From Sequoia sempervirens (Eukaryota; Streptophyta; Pinopsida; Cupressales; Cupressaceae), in NCBI GenBank assembly GCA_007258455.2, contig VDFB02000003.1, positions 41,853,986 through 41,917,985 on the forward strand: a DNA stretch of 64,000 nt, read 5' to 3'. The number at the start of each line of letters is the position of its first letter. The stretch's first letter is position 1. Both the position numbers and the translations under genes were made by a program. Shown here piece after piece: positions 51,190 through 63,930 of the stretch. Below the pieces are notes generated by a model. The model made no database searches. It was not told the DNA's origin and saw only the letters and a list, made by a program, of their open reading frames with translations.

Positions 51190-54100
51190 CTTAATTTTTA
51201 GGGGTCGAAAGGCCTGGATAGACTTTGAACACCATCTAAACTTCTCTGTGCTCATAGACTTAGTTAAAGAATCAACAACATTCATCAAAGTCTCTACTTT
51301 AACCAGCTTCACCCTTCCATCTTTGATCATATCTCTAACAAAATGATATTGTACATCAATGTGCTTGGTCTTGACATGAAATGTCGGGTTCTTGGCTAGA
51401 CATATCGCATTTTGACTGTCGCAATAAATTGTCATTGCACATTATTTTATTCTAATATTTGAACACAGTCTCTTAAGCCAAATGGCTTCTTTACAAGCAT
51501 GAGTAGCTACAATGTACTTAGCTTCAGTAGTGGACAAAACAACTACAATTTGTTGCTTTCTCATCCAACTAATTGCATCAAATAAAGTAAACACATAAGC
51601 ACTGGTGGATCTTTTGTTATCAACATCACCTGCCTAGTTTGAATCCACATAACCATGAATATCAAGGGAAATCTCATATTCAGTAATATTACAATGATAA
51701 CAAAAGGAATAATCTGAGGTATCATGCAAATATCTGAAGACTCTTTTAATTGCATCCCAATGAACTCTATTAGTATTAGATATATTTCTAGAAAGAACTC
51801 CCACTTCTTGGGAAATGTTTGGTCTTGTACAAACCATAACATACATCAAACTTCCAACTACACTCTGGTAAGGCACTCTACTCATGTCTTTCATCTATGA
51901 TGGGGATGTTGGAAAATTTGAAATAGATAACTTTTTTCCAAATGAAACAAGAACACACAATGGTCTATAATATTACATATCAAACATTTGTAAAATTGAA
52001 TTGATATACTTACTTTGGCCAAGCCATAACTTTATATTCACTCTATCTCATTTAATTTCCATCCCAAGAATGTGTCTAGCTGCACCAAGGTCTTTCATTT
52101 CAAATTTAGCAACAAGTTGAGATTTCAATTATGAAATCAGACCTTTCCCTTTACCAATAAATAACATATCATCAACATATAATTTAATAAACAGGAAACG
52201 ATCACCATCATTTTTATCATAAACACAATGATATGATTTAGAACGTTTAAATTCTAAACTCAAAACATATGTATCAAATTTATGGTACCACATCCTAGGA
52301 TTTTGTTTTAGGCCATACAAAGATTTCTTCAATTTGCAAACCAACTTACTCTTACCTTTCACCACGTAGTGCTCTGACTATGTCATATAAATATCCTCCT
52401 CCAAGTCACCATGAAGGAAATCAATTTTCACATCCATTTGTTCAACCTCTAAATCATAAAAAGAAGCAATAGAAAACAAAAATCTAATGGATTTCATTTT
52501 TGCAACAGGAGAAAATATCCCACCATAATCAACACCCTCAACTTGAGAGTAACCTTTCACAACCAGCCTTGCTTTGTACTTCTCAATACTTCCATCTAAA
52601 CCAATCTTTTTTCTTGAACACCCATTTGCAACCAACAGGTTTTCTTCCTTTAGGCAGTGGTACAAGATCCCATGTATCATTCTTTTTCAAAGTTTTCATT
52701 TCTTCATCCATGGAAATCTTTCAAGATTCTGCATCATTCATACCTAATACCTCTTCTACCGATCTGGGTTCATCCATATTAGTGTTCAAAGAAAAAATAC
52801 ATCTCCAATCATCAGGTGAATACCTTTTAGGTGGTTGTTTATGCGTTGTAGACCTACGAACAAGCTGAGTTGGAGGTTCTTCCTCCTCTTCTAAAGATTC
52901 AGAGCTAGATGAGCTCTCCTCTACTTCTTTTCTATCTATGGGCCTTGATTCAAATTTCTCAGGCGTAGAAGAAAATTGAATCACTTCTTGTTTACTTTGT
53001 TATGGCTGCAATGTAACAAAAGAAGACTTAGTTTCTCTAAAAATAACACTTCTACTTTGTATTACCTTGTGCAAAAGGATCCTAAAGCTCGTATTCTTTC
53101 ACACTATCACTTTATTCAATGAAGATACATTTCATAGCCTTGTTCTCCCACTTTGTTTGCTTCTCATTTGGCACATGTGCATATGCCTCACAACCAAAAA
53201 CTCTAAGATGCCTTAATGAAGGCTTGTGACCCGACCATGCCTCTATAGGTGTCTTATCAACAAGAGATGATGTAGGAGACTTATTAATTAGGTAACAAGT
53301 AGTGGCAACAAATTCAGCCCAAAACCTTTGTTTTATACTAGCACCACTCAACATACTCCTAGCTTTCTCCATCAGTGTCCTATTCATTCTTTTTGCAACT
53401 CCATGCTATTCAGAATACGGTGTTGTCTTCTGTCTATGAATACCACAATATTTACATAATCTATCAAAATTATTAGAGCAAAATTCACCGCCATTATCAG
53501 TCCTCAAATATTTTATTTTTCTTTCTAGTCTGCAACTCAACCATTGCTTTAATTCTTTAAATTGACTAAAAACTTCAGATTTACTCTTTAGAAAATATAC
53601 CCATGTCCTTCTCCTATAATCATCAATAAATGAAACATAATATTTGGATTTACCAATTGAAGGAACATCTACATGACCAAAGACATAAAAATGAATAAGA
53701 TCCAATACACCATAAGATTTATGAGAACTCAAGTAAAACTGAACATGATTTTGTTTTCCATAAATACAATGCTTACATAAATCAAATTCAAGATTACAAT
53801 TAGACAAACATTCAACAAGGTTTTTATTTTTCAAGGTCCTTAGACCCTTTCCTCCAATGTGGTCAAGTCTTTGGAGCCATAACATAGTTTTCTCTATAGG
53901 TAACTTTTATTAAGAAGAAAGAACACCCTTGGGTACCTAAAAGCCATGACCATTTGCTGAAGGTGAAACCCTCATCTTTTCCATAGACTTGATTTTCATA
54001 GAAGTATTATTACACTCAACAATGCATGCATCAAGCTTATACAGTGTGCCATATCTGACACCTCTAGCAATCACCATAGCACCTCTGACCATCTTGCATT

Positions 54101-55208
54101 CTGCATCAAAAAATACTACCTGCACACTTTCATCTATTAGTTTGCTCACATATAACAAATTTTGTGCTAATCTAGAGATGTGCAACACACCATTAATCCT
54201 TTTTATTCTACCATCAGGAAACCTGATTTTAAATTTACCGAGGCCAACAATATTTAAATAAGAATCATCACCCAAGTACACCTTACCTTCATAAAATTCT
54301 TCATATTAAAAAAACCAATCTCTATTAAAAATCATATGGAAAGATGCACCCGAGTCAATTAACCATGCATCATTACTTTCATGAGTTTCTAAAGCTGCAA
54401 TGAATGAATCACCATCTTCCTTCTCGGACTTAAAATCAAAATTGAATCTTTTTTTTTTCTTTTCTTCTTTGCATTCCTTATGAATATGTCCAAGCTTACC
54501 GCAATTCCAACAAACAACTTTATACTTTCCAAGAGATTTGGATCTCCCCTTGGACTTGGATTTATCACGCTTCTCATTCTTCTTTCCTTTTTTCTTAGGC
54601 CTTCCATGGAAATTTAGGTCTTCTTTGGCACTGATGGATACCTTCCTCGTCATCTCTTCAGAAAGAAAAGAACCCACCACATCTTTAGTATTCAATATAA
54701 CAAAAGTACTATTGATAGCCATAACAAGAGAATCCCATAAATCAAGCAAAGAACAAAGCAAGATTTGAAATTTCTCTTCCTCATCCATTTTGACACCAAC
54801 TGATGCTAATTGATCCACCAACATATTGAATGCTTCTAGGTGGTCTGTAATTCGTCCACCCTCTTCCATTCTCAAGGAATATAATTTCTTCCTCAAGAAA
54901 ATCTTGCTCACTAAATATTTGGCTTGATACATCTCACCAAGCTTCTTTCATAGTTTTTGTGCAGAGGTCTCTTCATGAACATTGATTAAAACAGAGAATG
55001 TCAAGCACAATCTGATTAGACTCTTGGCTTCACGGTTCACAACATCATATTGAGCAACCTGAGTAGGATCTATAGGTCTTGAAACATTCTCATCAACAAC
55101 TTACCACAAATCTTGATCTATCAACAGATCCTCCATATTCAACTTCCACTTTTCAAAATTATTTCTAGAAAAATTATCCACCTCTATTTCCCCTTATGAA
55201 CTTTCCAT
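51190..55208 (-). pseudogene. gag-pol of the copia element, broken
   Basis: Gag starts at 55208 (MESS, with a stop soon after). Its core is at 54932-54540, followed by a CX2CX4HX4C knuckle (CWNCGKLGHIHKEC, about 54472-54513). Protease has LIDSGASFH (about 54335-54361). The pre-integrase zinc region is near 53885-53745, integrase 53740-53112. Two catalytic positions are lost: the HSD motif reads HFY (Tyr codon 53685-53687), and the final Glu is Lys (53391-53393). The middle Asp in RTDNGGEF is kept. RT has LYGLKQNPRMWYHKF and LYVDDMLFIG (52325-52150), RNase H YCDSQNAICLAKN (about 51430-51390). Gag to integrase share one frame. Two frameshifts precede RT. Confidence 0.9.
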
Positions 55209-55333
55209 CTGAAAATTCTTGCAATAAGATCACAAAGTATCTTCTACACAACCTCCCACTCAAGTCTTAATTAGTTCAAAAAAATCCAACAACCCACAAT
55301 TGAAAGCAAAGGTGATCAAGCTCTAATACCACT

Positions 55334-55966
55334 TGTAAGGAAGCTAAGGCAGCAGAACAACTTCCTACACTAATCTTGAGAGGAGGATAATACAAAACTT
55401 TTATAGATCTTTAACAGTTACAAAAACTTAAACATAAATATCTTTAACAGTTAAAAAAACTTAAACATAAATAAACATAAATATCATGCATACCACAACA
55501 CAATGATGTACATGGGGAAAACCCTTATGGGAGAAAAACCCCACACTCCAAAAGTCACCCAATAAATTATTCAAAAATCACAAAGATTACAATATACATG
55601 CAGAGAAAGCTTCTCATAGGAGTATCACCAACCAGAGATCCAGAGGAAACATGACCATTATCAGAATCTCAAAATACATCAAACTATAGAACAATAATAC
55701 AATGCCCTCATAAAATAGGGTTGTCTTCTAGGGAAAGTCAAGCCATCAAAATATCGACCATCAAATCTGAACCCTATTGATGAATAGTCTAGATTTATAA
55801 TAATAAAATATACATAAAATGTGGCTTTCGGGGTGTTGCCCTTGAACCCCCGCTGGGGCACGTGGCCCTTGAACGCCCCATAAGGGGGGTACCCCCTGCA
55901 CCCCCCCATGTTGATGTATCAACAATACCTTATGTATTTTCAAGGTTGAGACATATTTTCCCAACA
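55334..55966 (-). repeat. 5' LTR of the copia element (633 bp)
   Basis: Pairs with 50475-51132. It has its own 33-bp internal tandem duplication (55408-55440 and 55441-55473) and a GC-rich block at about 55826-55912 that has diverged clearly from the partner LTR. Confidence 0.92.
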
Positions 55967-55971
55967 TAGAC

Positions 55972-58084
55972 CATCACTAGTATTGGTTGTTGATCTAGAA
56001 GGTTCTTCCTTTATGATGCAAAATATTAGTGGAATCAAACCAATTTACCCATAAAATCTTCAAATATTTCAACATATTGATTACCAAATGTCATTACACT
56101 TTGAGGACTATACCTAGCTAAATGGCTCAGCTGAACATAGGTGAAACAAGGTCTTATGATCCAAGGTTGCATAGCTAAGGCCTTCTCAAATGAAGAAAGA
56201 TTAGTTGAAAATTGTGTGAATGATAACCCCTAGCTAATGGATACAATTTAATGACACGCTTGAACCACTTATGCCTCTATTGCTCTCCATTATGAACACC
56301 AAACTAGCTCAACCAAGTTATTTGTTGAGGCTTAGAATATAAAATTGCTATTGTTTCTACGAGGCAACTCCTCTAGCTCTTAATTTAATGAGCCAATAAA
56401 TACTTATGACCTTGTCTATTTTCTCTTGATGATATTTTCCACCACAAGGTTGCACTCCCTATGGTCCTTTCCAAGACTAAGGCCTTTGTCCATTAAGTTG
56501 ATACCTCAAATGTTGGGGTAAACCATCTCCAAAGGCTACTTTTATAGCTAATTCATCTCCATGTCCATTAGTGGCATGTGTAACTTCCAATCATGGTTGA
56601 TCTCCATGAGGCCTTTCCTCATGCTCCACTCTTGAATGAAGAGGAATTTTAAAACATTCTCACTCCACTACTTGGATAGTATCTTCCTAAGATGGAAGAC
56701 GTGTCAATCACCCTCAAGATATCCAACAATTGAGATCCCAATTTATCTCGGGTTGAAGGGAGTTCCTTTCTTTTTATATTACCATGATTGGAATCATATT
56801 TTCTAGAAATAAATGATCTAGGAAACATCCTCCTAATAAAATAAGTACAACACACAAGCAAAGCTCAATGCCACTTCATCCACAAGATATACATCCAAGG
56901 AGAGAAACAAAAAGATAGGAGCATGACTTCATTTCTACACTACTTTGATGTTCAACTATTCTAATCTACAATATTGCACAACATTTTAGGATAATTTATT
57001 ATTAAATTAACAAGGTAACATGAAACTTCTTCAAAATCATATACCAAGCATTAAAAAATAGAATACATAAGATAGAAAATTCCTATATAAAAGCATTGCA
57101 TCACACATAGCCACATGTTGGGAATTCTCTAAACTACCAAGGAGAAACCCATGTAATTTAACCATAATTACAAAAATAGTAACACGATAATAATAGACAA
57201 ATACTTATAATATAATAAATATGAATGATACATGCCAACACACTTACTAGAACACCATCATAACCTACATTATGTTAGAACATCCTTGTAGCTATTTATC
57301 TAAGCAACACAACATTGATCTTCAAGTCACTTCATAATATGACCCTTGTGCCTATAACATAACATCATACTATCCACTATTTTTGAAATTCTCCCTTTGG
57401 CTACCTTTCCCTCTCATGGTTTGTCCTTAGATGGGAATGATCCTATACTCCTAGGTTTGTAATTTTTGATCTTGGGCAATGCTACATGCCCTCTCCAACT
57501 GCATGAATCAGTTAGTTGCCAACATACTAGGTTTACAAAAGTTCTTGGCATTACAAAAAAGTTTTGTGGTGTTCAAAATGGTTTGGATTATCACTACATG
57601 AAGAGGCTTTCCCTTCACATATTTCCTTCTTCTAATCCTCGCATCGATGGTGGGTCAATGATATGTGTGATTTTAGTGTCATTGCACTCATCTTATAGGG
57701 ATGACATTTGGAATAATTAAAATTTAGCTAGGGCCCTATAGGTTTTCTCTATGGTGATGTTTAGTTCTCCTAGTCATTCTATTACTATTGGAGTGAAGGT
57801 TGATTTGAGGCTTGAATTTCAATGTTCCTATGCCAAAATTTTTGGTTCTAGGGATCCTCCTTGTCCTAGAAAGATAAAATATTTTCCCTTCACTATGCAT
57901 AGTCCTCCTTGATAGTGGTTTGTGGCAGGATAATCTTGAAAATGAAGACTTTTATTTATGTAGGGATTTGGTTTACAAATTTAGCAATTTTTTCTCCACC
58001 CTTCTTGATCTTAAAAATGGGTGTAGACACCTAAAAAATTTCTTCACGTAATCTATTTCATCCAATAATCACTCAATTCATTAA
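55972..58084. other. no gene seen
   Basis: Stop-filled AT-rich sequence, probably decayed retrotransposon. The ORF at 57466-57720 has no recognisable domain. Confidence 0.4.
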
Positions 58085-59345
58085 TTCTATAGGTGATTTG
58101 AGTTGTAGAACCCAAATCCCTAAGGTATGATAATGTCCTAAGTGCTAGGGGTGTCAAACTTAGGAAGATTACCACAAACCTATATTCAAGTTGGGAAACT
58201 TAGTACCAATTGCTAAGGTGGGTAATAACTCCTTCACTTCTGGCTCTATGACCAAGGGGGGTTTCCTTGAGGTGCTAGGTTGGTTATTGAAACTATGACA
58301 AAACACTTCCTTACAACAAACTATACCCACTGCACAGTGTATCTCAATACTAGTTTCACAATGTACCAATGTGCTAGTTTGGACATGTAAGGTTTAACAC
58401 CTTATTAATAGATGACCCATCATATAAGTTTTTGTGAATGTGTTTATAATAAACCCTTATGTTGTTACATACATTTAGAGATGGAAGTTGAAGAAAACAC
58501 ACAAATCAAACTAATAGATGTGTAAATTCATGTATTTTGAGTGTGTTGAGGATGATGGGGAGATAAAGCCTAGTAAAAAAATGGTTCCTTTATATATTGG
58601 GAAACAAAGTCTTTGAATTTGATAAAATATGCAACAATTAAAACGTGGGTAATTCCTTAATTAATACACCACAAAAATATGTATTTTAGAATGTACTAAC
58701 AAGTTGGGCTCTAAATTTATTGGTGATATGAGTCATAGACCCCAAATCCCTAAGGTTTGATAAAATCCCAGGTGTCTGAGTGTAAAAATTGAGAATATTG
58801 CCACAAACCTATATTTAAGTTGAGCAACTTAAGACCAATTGCTAAGGTGGGTAAGAACTCATTCAATTTTGGCTCTGCAAGACCAAGGGGGGGTTTCCTT
58901 GAGGTGCTAGTTTGGTTATTGAAACTATGACAAAACACTTCCTTACAACAAACCATACCGATTGCACAATGTATCCCAATATTGGTGTCATAATATACCT
59001 ATGTGCTAGTTTGGAAATGTAAGGTTTAACATCTTATTAAATAGATGATCTACCATTTAAGTGTCCATGAATTTGTTTTATAATAACCCTTATATTGTTA
59101 CATATAACCAGACATGGAAGTTGAAACAAACACACAAATAAAACTAAAAATATGTGTAAATTGATCATTTTTGAGTATGTTGAGGATGATGGGGAGATAG
59201 AGCATAGTCACAATCTAGTGCCTTTATTTATTGGGAAACAAATTCTTTGAATTTAATCAAACATGTAACAACGAAAACCAAGGAATTCCTTAATCAAGAC
59301 ACCACAAAAGATTGTCTTTTAGAATGCACAAACAAACTGGGCTCT
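58085..59345. repeat. tandem pair of about 630-bp units
   Basis: Copy 1 is about 58085-58712 and copy 2 about 58713-59345. Landmarks shared are CCCAAATCCCTAAGGT (58110 and 58742), TGGTTATTGAAACTATGACA (58272 and 58912), GAGGATGATGGGGAGATA and a final TGGGCTCTA. The copies differ by many substitutions and small indels. On the minus strand both keep a peptide with VCCKEVFCHSFNNQ and STSRKPPL (58369-58169 and 58956-58750), but no longer ORF surrounds it. Confidence 0.88.
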
Positions 59346-60900
59346 ACACCTATAATCAAAGAAACAATAAATGGTTGTCGAAAGTGATTCTACTTAGTAA
59401 TCCATGAACATGCCTATGCACTTCCTTTATTATTCTTAAAATATACTTTACAAAGGCTTTGCAAGGATTATACAAACTTCCGGTTGACAAACTAAACAAC
59501 ATATATCTAAAAATGTATACCATACATAGAGAGACACTCAACTAAGGTTGATTCTACCTTTAATAATTCAATATTCAAGGTTTACAATATGTTATTACAA
59601 ATTTGGAATAAACCTAGGACATTAGAATACAAAAAATATACTACACACAACTAGAATATGAAACCCGAGGGTTTCTTCTGAGTAGTTTATTTTGCTGGTT
59701 CTATAATTGCTTCTACTTATTCAAAGTTTTATCCTTTGGTCCTCCTCTCTCCTTAGAATGGTGACCAAGGTAGATATATCCATGACAAAGGGTGTGCCAA
59801 ATGTCAGAACACAATACTACACAAGAAACCCTAACTGTGAGCACAACCAACATCCAGGAAATACGTGTCCTTTATAAAAACTCCTTTAATGCTTGCCATA
59901 TCTACACATTGTTGATTCATGGGTTTGAGTGTGAGATTGAGAGGAATCTCCCACTAAATCCATCAAAATAACATCCTAGAGGTGCCTCTCTAACAAAAAG
60001 AGGGGTTGCAAATAATAAATGAGGCATGGGCACCATCATTCCTCCTCAATCCATGCCAAAACAAATTTAAGACCCTTCTGTAGCTTCCTTGGATTAATAT
60101 TTTGTGGTTGCAAGTGTTGGTGAGAATTAATGCAACTTCTTGGTTGAAATCACGCCTTTTGTAGTATATTAATGGGGTATCAAGCTTGAGCCTACCATCA
60201 TGCCAAAGAGAAAATTCTTTAAACCAACCAAAACCTCAAAGATCCTTATTTGTTGGGCATCGGGCCTCGGGCCTACTACATAACACATATTGATTGGGCT
60301 AGGAAGAAGAGCATAGCTACCTTCAAAGCCTTGATGAGATATTCCTCTATCAAGCATCGGGTGTCAAGAATCCCTCAAATCAAATGCAAATGAGAAAGAG
60401 GAGGAAGATAAACTATGAAGAAAGGGAAGGAGTAGTTGGGAAGTCAAGAGTCGGGGGGAAGCTTGGTTAGGTACCAAGTTAAGGGGAAGCCTGAAAGACA
60501 AGAAAAATATCGATAAAAGGGGGAAGTGTCATGGGTTGGGGATTGGAAAGGATTCATACCACATGCCAAGGTGGTATTAAGGGAATATCTCTAAAACTTT
60601 GATATGTTACACACACGAATTTTTACAAAGACTTTGGTAGGGTTTTGGGGATCAGGGAGATGAAGGGAAGGATGCTAAAAGGAGGATGAAGGTATCAAAG
60701 ATGTCAAACCTTGAAAGTTTGAAAGATTGAGTACTTATGAAATTTTACAAAGTGAGCTTCAAGCATTGGGGGCATCAAAATGGATACCAAAAGAGGTATG
60801 AGAGCAAGGGAGACATCGACAACCCAAAATTTCGACAAATCAACACTTAGATACTTTTAAATTTAGACTTTAGGGATCGAGGAAATTTCATGAAGGGGAC
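59346..60900. other. no gene seen
   Basis: No coding signal or recognised repeat. The stretch around 60200-60360 contains GGGCATCGGGCCTCGGGCCT and related motifs of unknown meaning. Confidence 0.4.
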
Positions 60901-61184
60901 TAGGAACTATGTTAGAGGTTCCCATGGTTCTAGGAACCATGGGAAGCTTCAAAACTTCATCTTTGGCTTGCATATCTTTACCTTTCTTTTTTCGAAGGAA
61001 ATCTAGGGAACAAGAACCTTGTCGGAGGTTCCTATGGTTCTAGGAAGCTCCAACAAACACTTAGTACTTTTCCTTACCTTCTTTTCTCTACCTTTTCCTT
61101 AATGAGCCCCCCTCTGATGCTTCATCTTTGGCCCATGTTGGGGATCGAGGGTCTACTAGGAACTGATAACTTTATTGGAGGTTC
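60901..61184. repeat. short imperfect repeats and a hairpin before the gap
   Basis: Related pieces GGAGGTTC / AGAGGTTC with CTAGGAA occur near 60913, 61024 and 61176, each with similar neighbouring sequence. A perfect 12-bp inverted repeat, TTCCCATGGTTC and GAACCATGGGAA (60919-60930 and 60934-60945), with a 3-base loop would fold into a tight hairpin. Confidence 0.6.
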
Positions 61185-61284
61185 NNNNNNNNNNNNNNNN
61201 NNNNNNNNNNNNNNNNNNNNNNNNNNNNNNNNNNNNNNNNNNNNNNNNNNNNNNNNNNNNNNNNNNNNNNNNNNNNNNNNNNNN
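61185..61284. other. assembly gap (100 N)
   Basis: Exactly 100 N, a usual placeholder for a gap of unknown size. ORFs predicted across it are artefacts. Confidence 0.99.
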
Positions 61285-63930
61285 CAACACCTTCCAAGTT
61301 TTGTTAACCCAAGAACAACTATCCTTCACTTCCACCACTTATCCCTTCTTTAACACTTCTCCTTGAAGTGGAGGCCTCTCATCCATCTACAATGATCATA
61401 TCTCACATTATTGTTGACAATAGTAAGCACTTGTAGATTGTTTCATATCCTAACAGTGATTCACATGAATCTTCTCTATAAGATTACATGTTTGAATCTT
61501 TCGTAGGTATTCCATCATTGTCCTTAATCTTCGCATGGTTGTTGACATTGGATCCAATAGATGCTTAGAAGGATGTTGCTCTTGTAGCCAGTCTTCTACA
61601 TCTTGTTAGAGGTGATTCTCCTAGTACAAATTTTTTTGTGGTCCCTCTATCAATTTATCCTCCTCCCCCTTATGATCAAGACTAGGAAGAGGCTTATTTG
61701 ATGGTAGACAACCCTTAGGATTAGTACCTTCATTCCATTTATATATATGTGTTTTCTTTCTTGTTTTTTCATCCCCATACTCTTGCTTGATATATGTTTG
61801 TTAGCCCCTCCCAAAGGACCCATGTTACCCTTGTAGGTACATGGATATAGGGGAGTGAAATTTCATGCCATTCTTCCCTTTGTATCTAACTTCCATCTAT
61901 ATGTCATCTATTACTTTTATGACATTTTGGGGACAATGTAAAATGTTGAGATATTTAGGTCTTTTTGTGTTGACTCGATTTTTTTTTGTTTTTAATATGA
62001 CATTCTTCCTTTGTATTCATAGTTCTATAAGCTTGGGGGATGATAACATTCCATTCTCTTCCTCACGATGATTACATACTCACTCCAAGCTTGTAGATCC
62101 CTTTATTTTCTTCATGTGATATTGCTTGTTTCTATGTGACATCTCTATGTAGTGTGATGCCACTCCACGAGCATAATTTTACATGTTTAATGTTTGCAAC
62201 ATCTTTCTTGCCCTCTTCCACCTTACAATTAATTGTATTCTCTACATTCACATAATTGTTTTAAGGGGTCATCTATTTGCACACACATCACATAATTGCT
62301 ACACTCCCTACAACATTGGTAGCTTATGAACCACCCAAAAACACAATTTTATAGCCTATGTACATTTCATATGTCCTACCTTTGTAGTTTATGAGCCACC
62401 TAACAATGGCCTTTGTTAGCTTGTGCACTTCATAACGCTTAATTTTTGGTAGCATGTGAGTCTCCTAACAACATAGCTTACTAGCCCATGTGCTTCACAT
62501 GGAATACTTTAGTAGCAAATGAGTCACCCAATAACAACCTTACTAGCCCATGCAATTTATATGGCATACCTTTCACATTCCTTTCATGGTCACCCTACAA
62601 CCTATTTTGTAGTGCCCATAATTCATGAAGGTATTGTATCATTCTAATCCTCGTAGTGTGCTAGCCCTCAAACCATACCTGACACCCTTAGAGCAACACA
62701 TCATTGGAAAATGCCTCTTTGTCTCTCTCTTTCTTTGTCATTATCTTTTCTTGTGTGTTTTTAGTGTTGTATTTTGGTTCATATATGTTTATTTACATGA
62801 TTTGATAACATATTGATTTTTTAGGTAATATTTGTTCAATCTTTGTCTTGTGTAGGTTTTATACGTTATTGTAACTCTACTTCTTATGTAGGTTTTTATT
62901 GCCTAAAACATTTATTTTATAGTTTCTCAACTTAAGGATTTATCACCATGCTCGAAGAATTATTTGCTTCTTCTATAATATCCTTTTTGGGTTTTATGAT
63001 GTTATTTCCTTTCAATACATTTTTTTCTGTACTTTAGCATGTATATTCATAGTCTCATTGTAGAAACTAAGGTAGAAAACAACTTCCTACACTAATCTTG
63101 AGGAGAAGAATAATGCAAAACTTTTACAGATCTTTAATGTGCCAAGAAACTTAAACATAAATAGACATAAATATCAGCATACCACAACACAATGATTTAC
63201 ATGGGGAAAACCCTTTTGAGAGAAAAACCCCACACTCCAAAAGCAGCCCAATACATAATTCAACAATCACAAAGATTACAATATACTTGCAAAGAAAACT
63301 TCTCACAAGAGTATCACCACCCAGAGATCAAGAGGCAACATACGCTAGTGACTCTCAGAATACATCATAATACACTGATAATACAATACCCTATAAAATA
63401 GGGTTGCCTTCCAGGGGAAAATCAAGCTAATAAAATATTGGTAAACAATACCTTATGTACCAACACTACCTTATGTAATTGCAGTTGAGACACATAGCTA
63501 GCTAAAGTGGGAAAAAAATGTAATGATGAAAATTGTATACCCTTATAGTGTTGTATTATTTTTTGAGCTCACTGTGGTGTCTATTACCCTTAGTATTTTT
63601 ATAGGTTATTTCATCCTTTGCCTTAACCTTTTTCGTGCATGGTGCTAAGGTTTGATCTCTTGTGGTCATTTTTCTCAAAATTAATGTTCTAGATGTCATA
63701 CTTATGTTTTTTCCTAGTGTTTGAACCTCTAATAAGTTGGAACTATCTAAACGCTAATGCAACATATAGACACCCATGCAACATGCTAGCATCCCACAAT
63801 AGTTCATTAATTTGTGGCCATTTTTCAACATTTATTCACCTACCACTTACCTAGTTTGTGAGTAACCACTCTGGAGAAAATTCAAATGGCTTCCCAATTC
63901 CTTTTTCTTTATCCATTTGATTTATTTTTG
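61285..63930 (+). repeat. second copy of 16039-18248, interrupted
   Basis: It matches 16039-17812 without indels up to 63058, then 17814-18248 from 63496. It starts directly at the gap edge, so its true left border is unknown. The right border is near 63930, where the sequence turns to GAAACAAAG instead of GAATGAATC. The ORFs it contains are the same non-coding T-rich frames as in the first copy. Confidence 0.92.
63059..63495 (-). repeat. truncated solo LTR of the copia family
   Basis: It resembles the LTRs at 50475-51132 and 55334-55966 (shared ACAACTTCCTACACTAATCT, AACCCCACACTCCAAAAG and GTTGAGACACAT). It lacks the GC-rich block and the last ten or so bases (TTTACCAACA). No target-site duplication flanks it. 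Compared with the empty site at 17812-17814, one base was lost. Confidence 0.85.

Larger units (their letters stand above)
50475..55966 (-). mobile_element. complete but inactive Ty1/copia element
   Basis: LTRs 50475-51132 (3' on the coding strand) and 55334-55966 (5') flank gag-pol on the minus strand. The 5-bp target-site duplication TAGAC is perfect (50470-50474 and 55967-55971). The primer-binding site TGGTATTAGAGC (minus strand, ending at about 55332) matches the initiator tRNA-Met type of plant copia elements. A purine run, AAGTGGGAGATT, adjoins the 3' LTR at 51133-51144. Protein order gag, protease, integrase, RT, RNase H is copia-type. Stops, at least two frameshifts and loss of integrase active-site residues make it dead. 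Confidence 0.94.

Noticed and set aside
61102..61366. ORFs predicted across the gap
   Set aside because: They consist mostly of undetermined residues from the 100 N.
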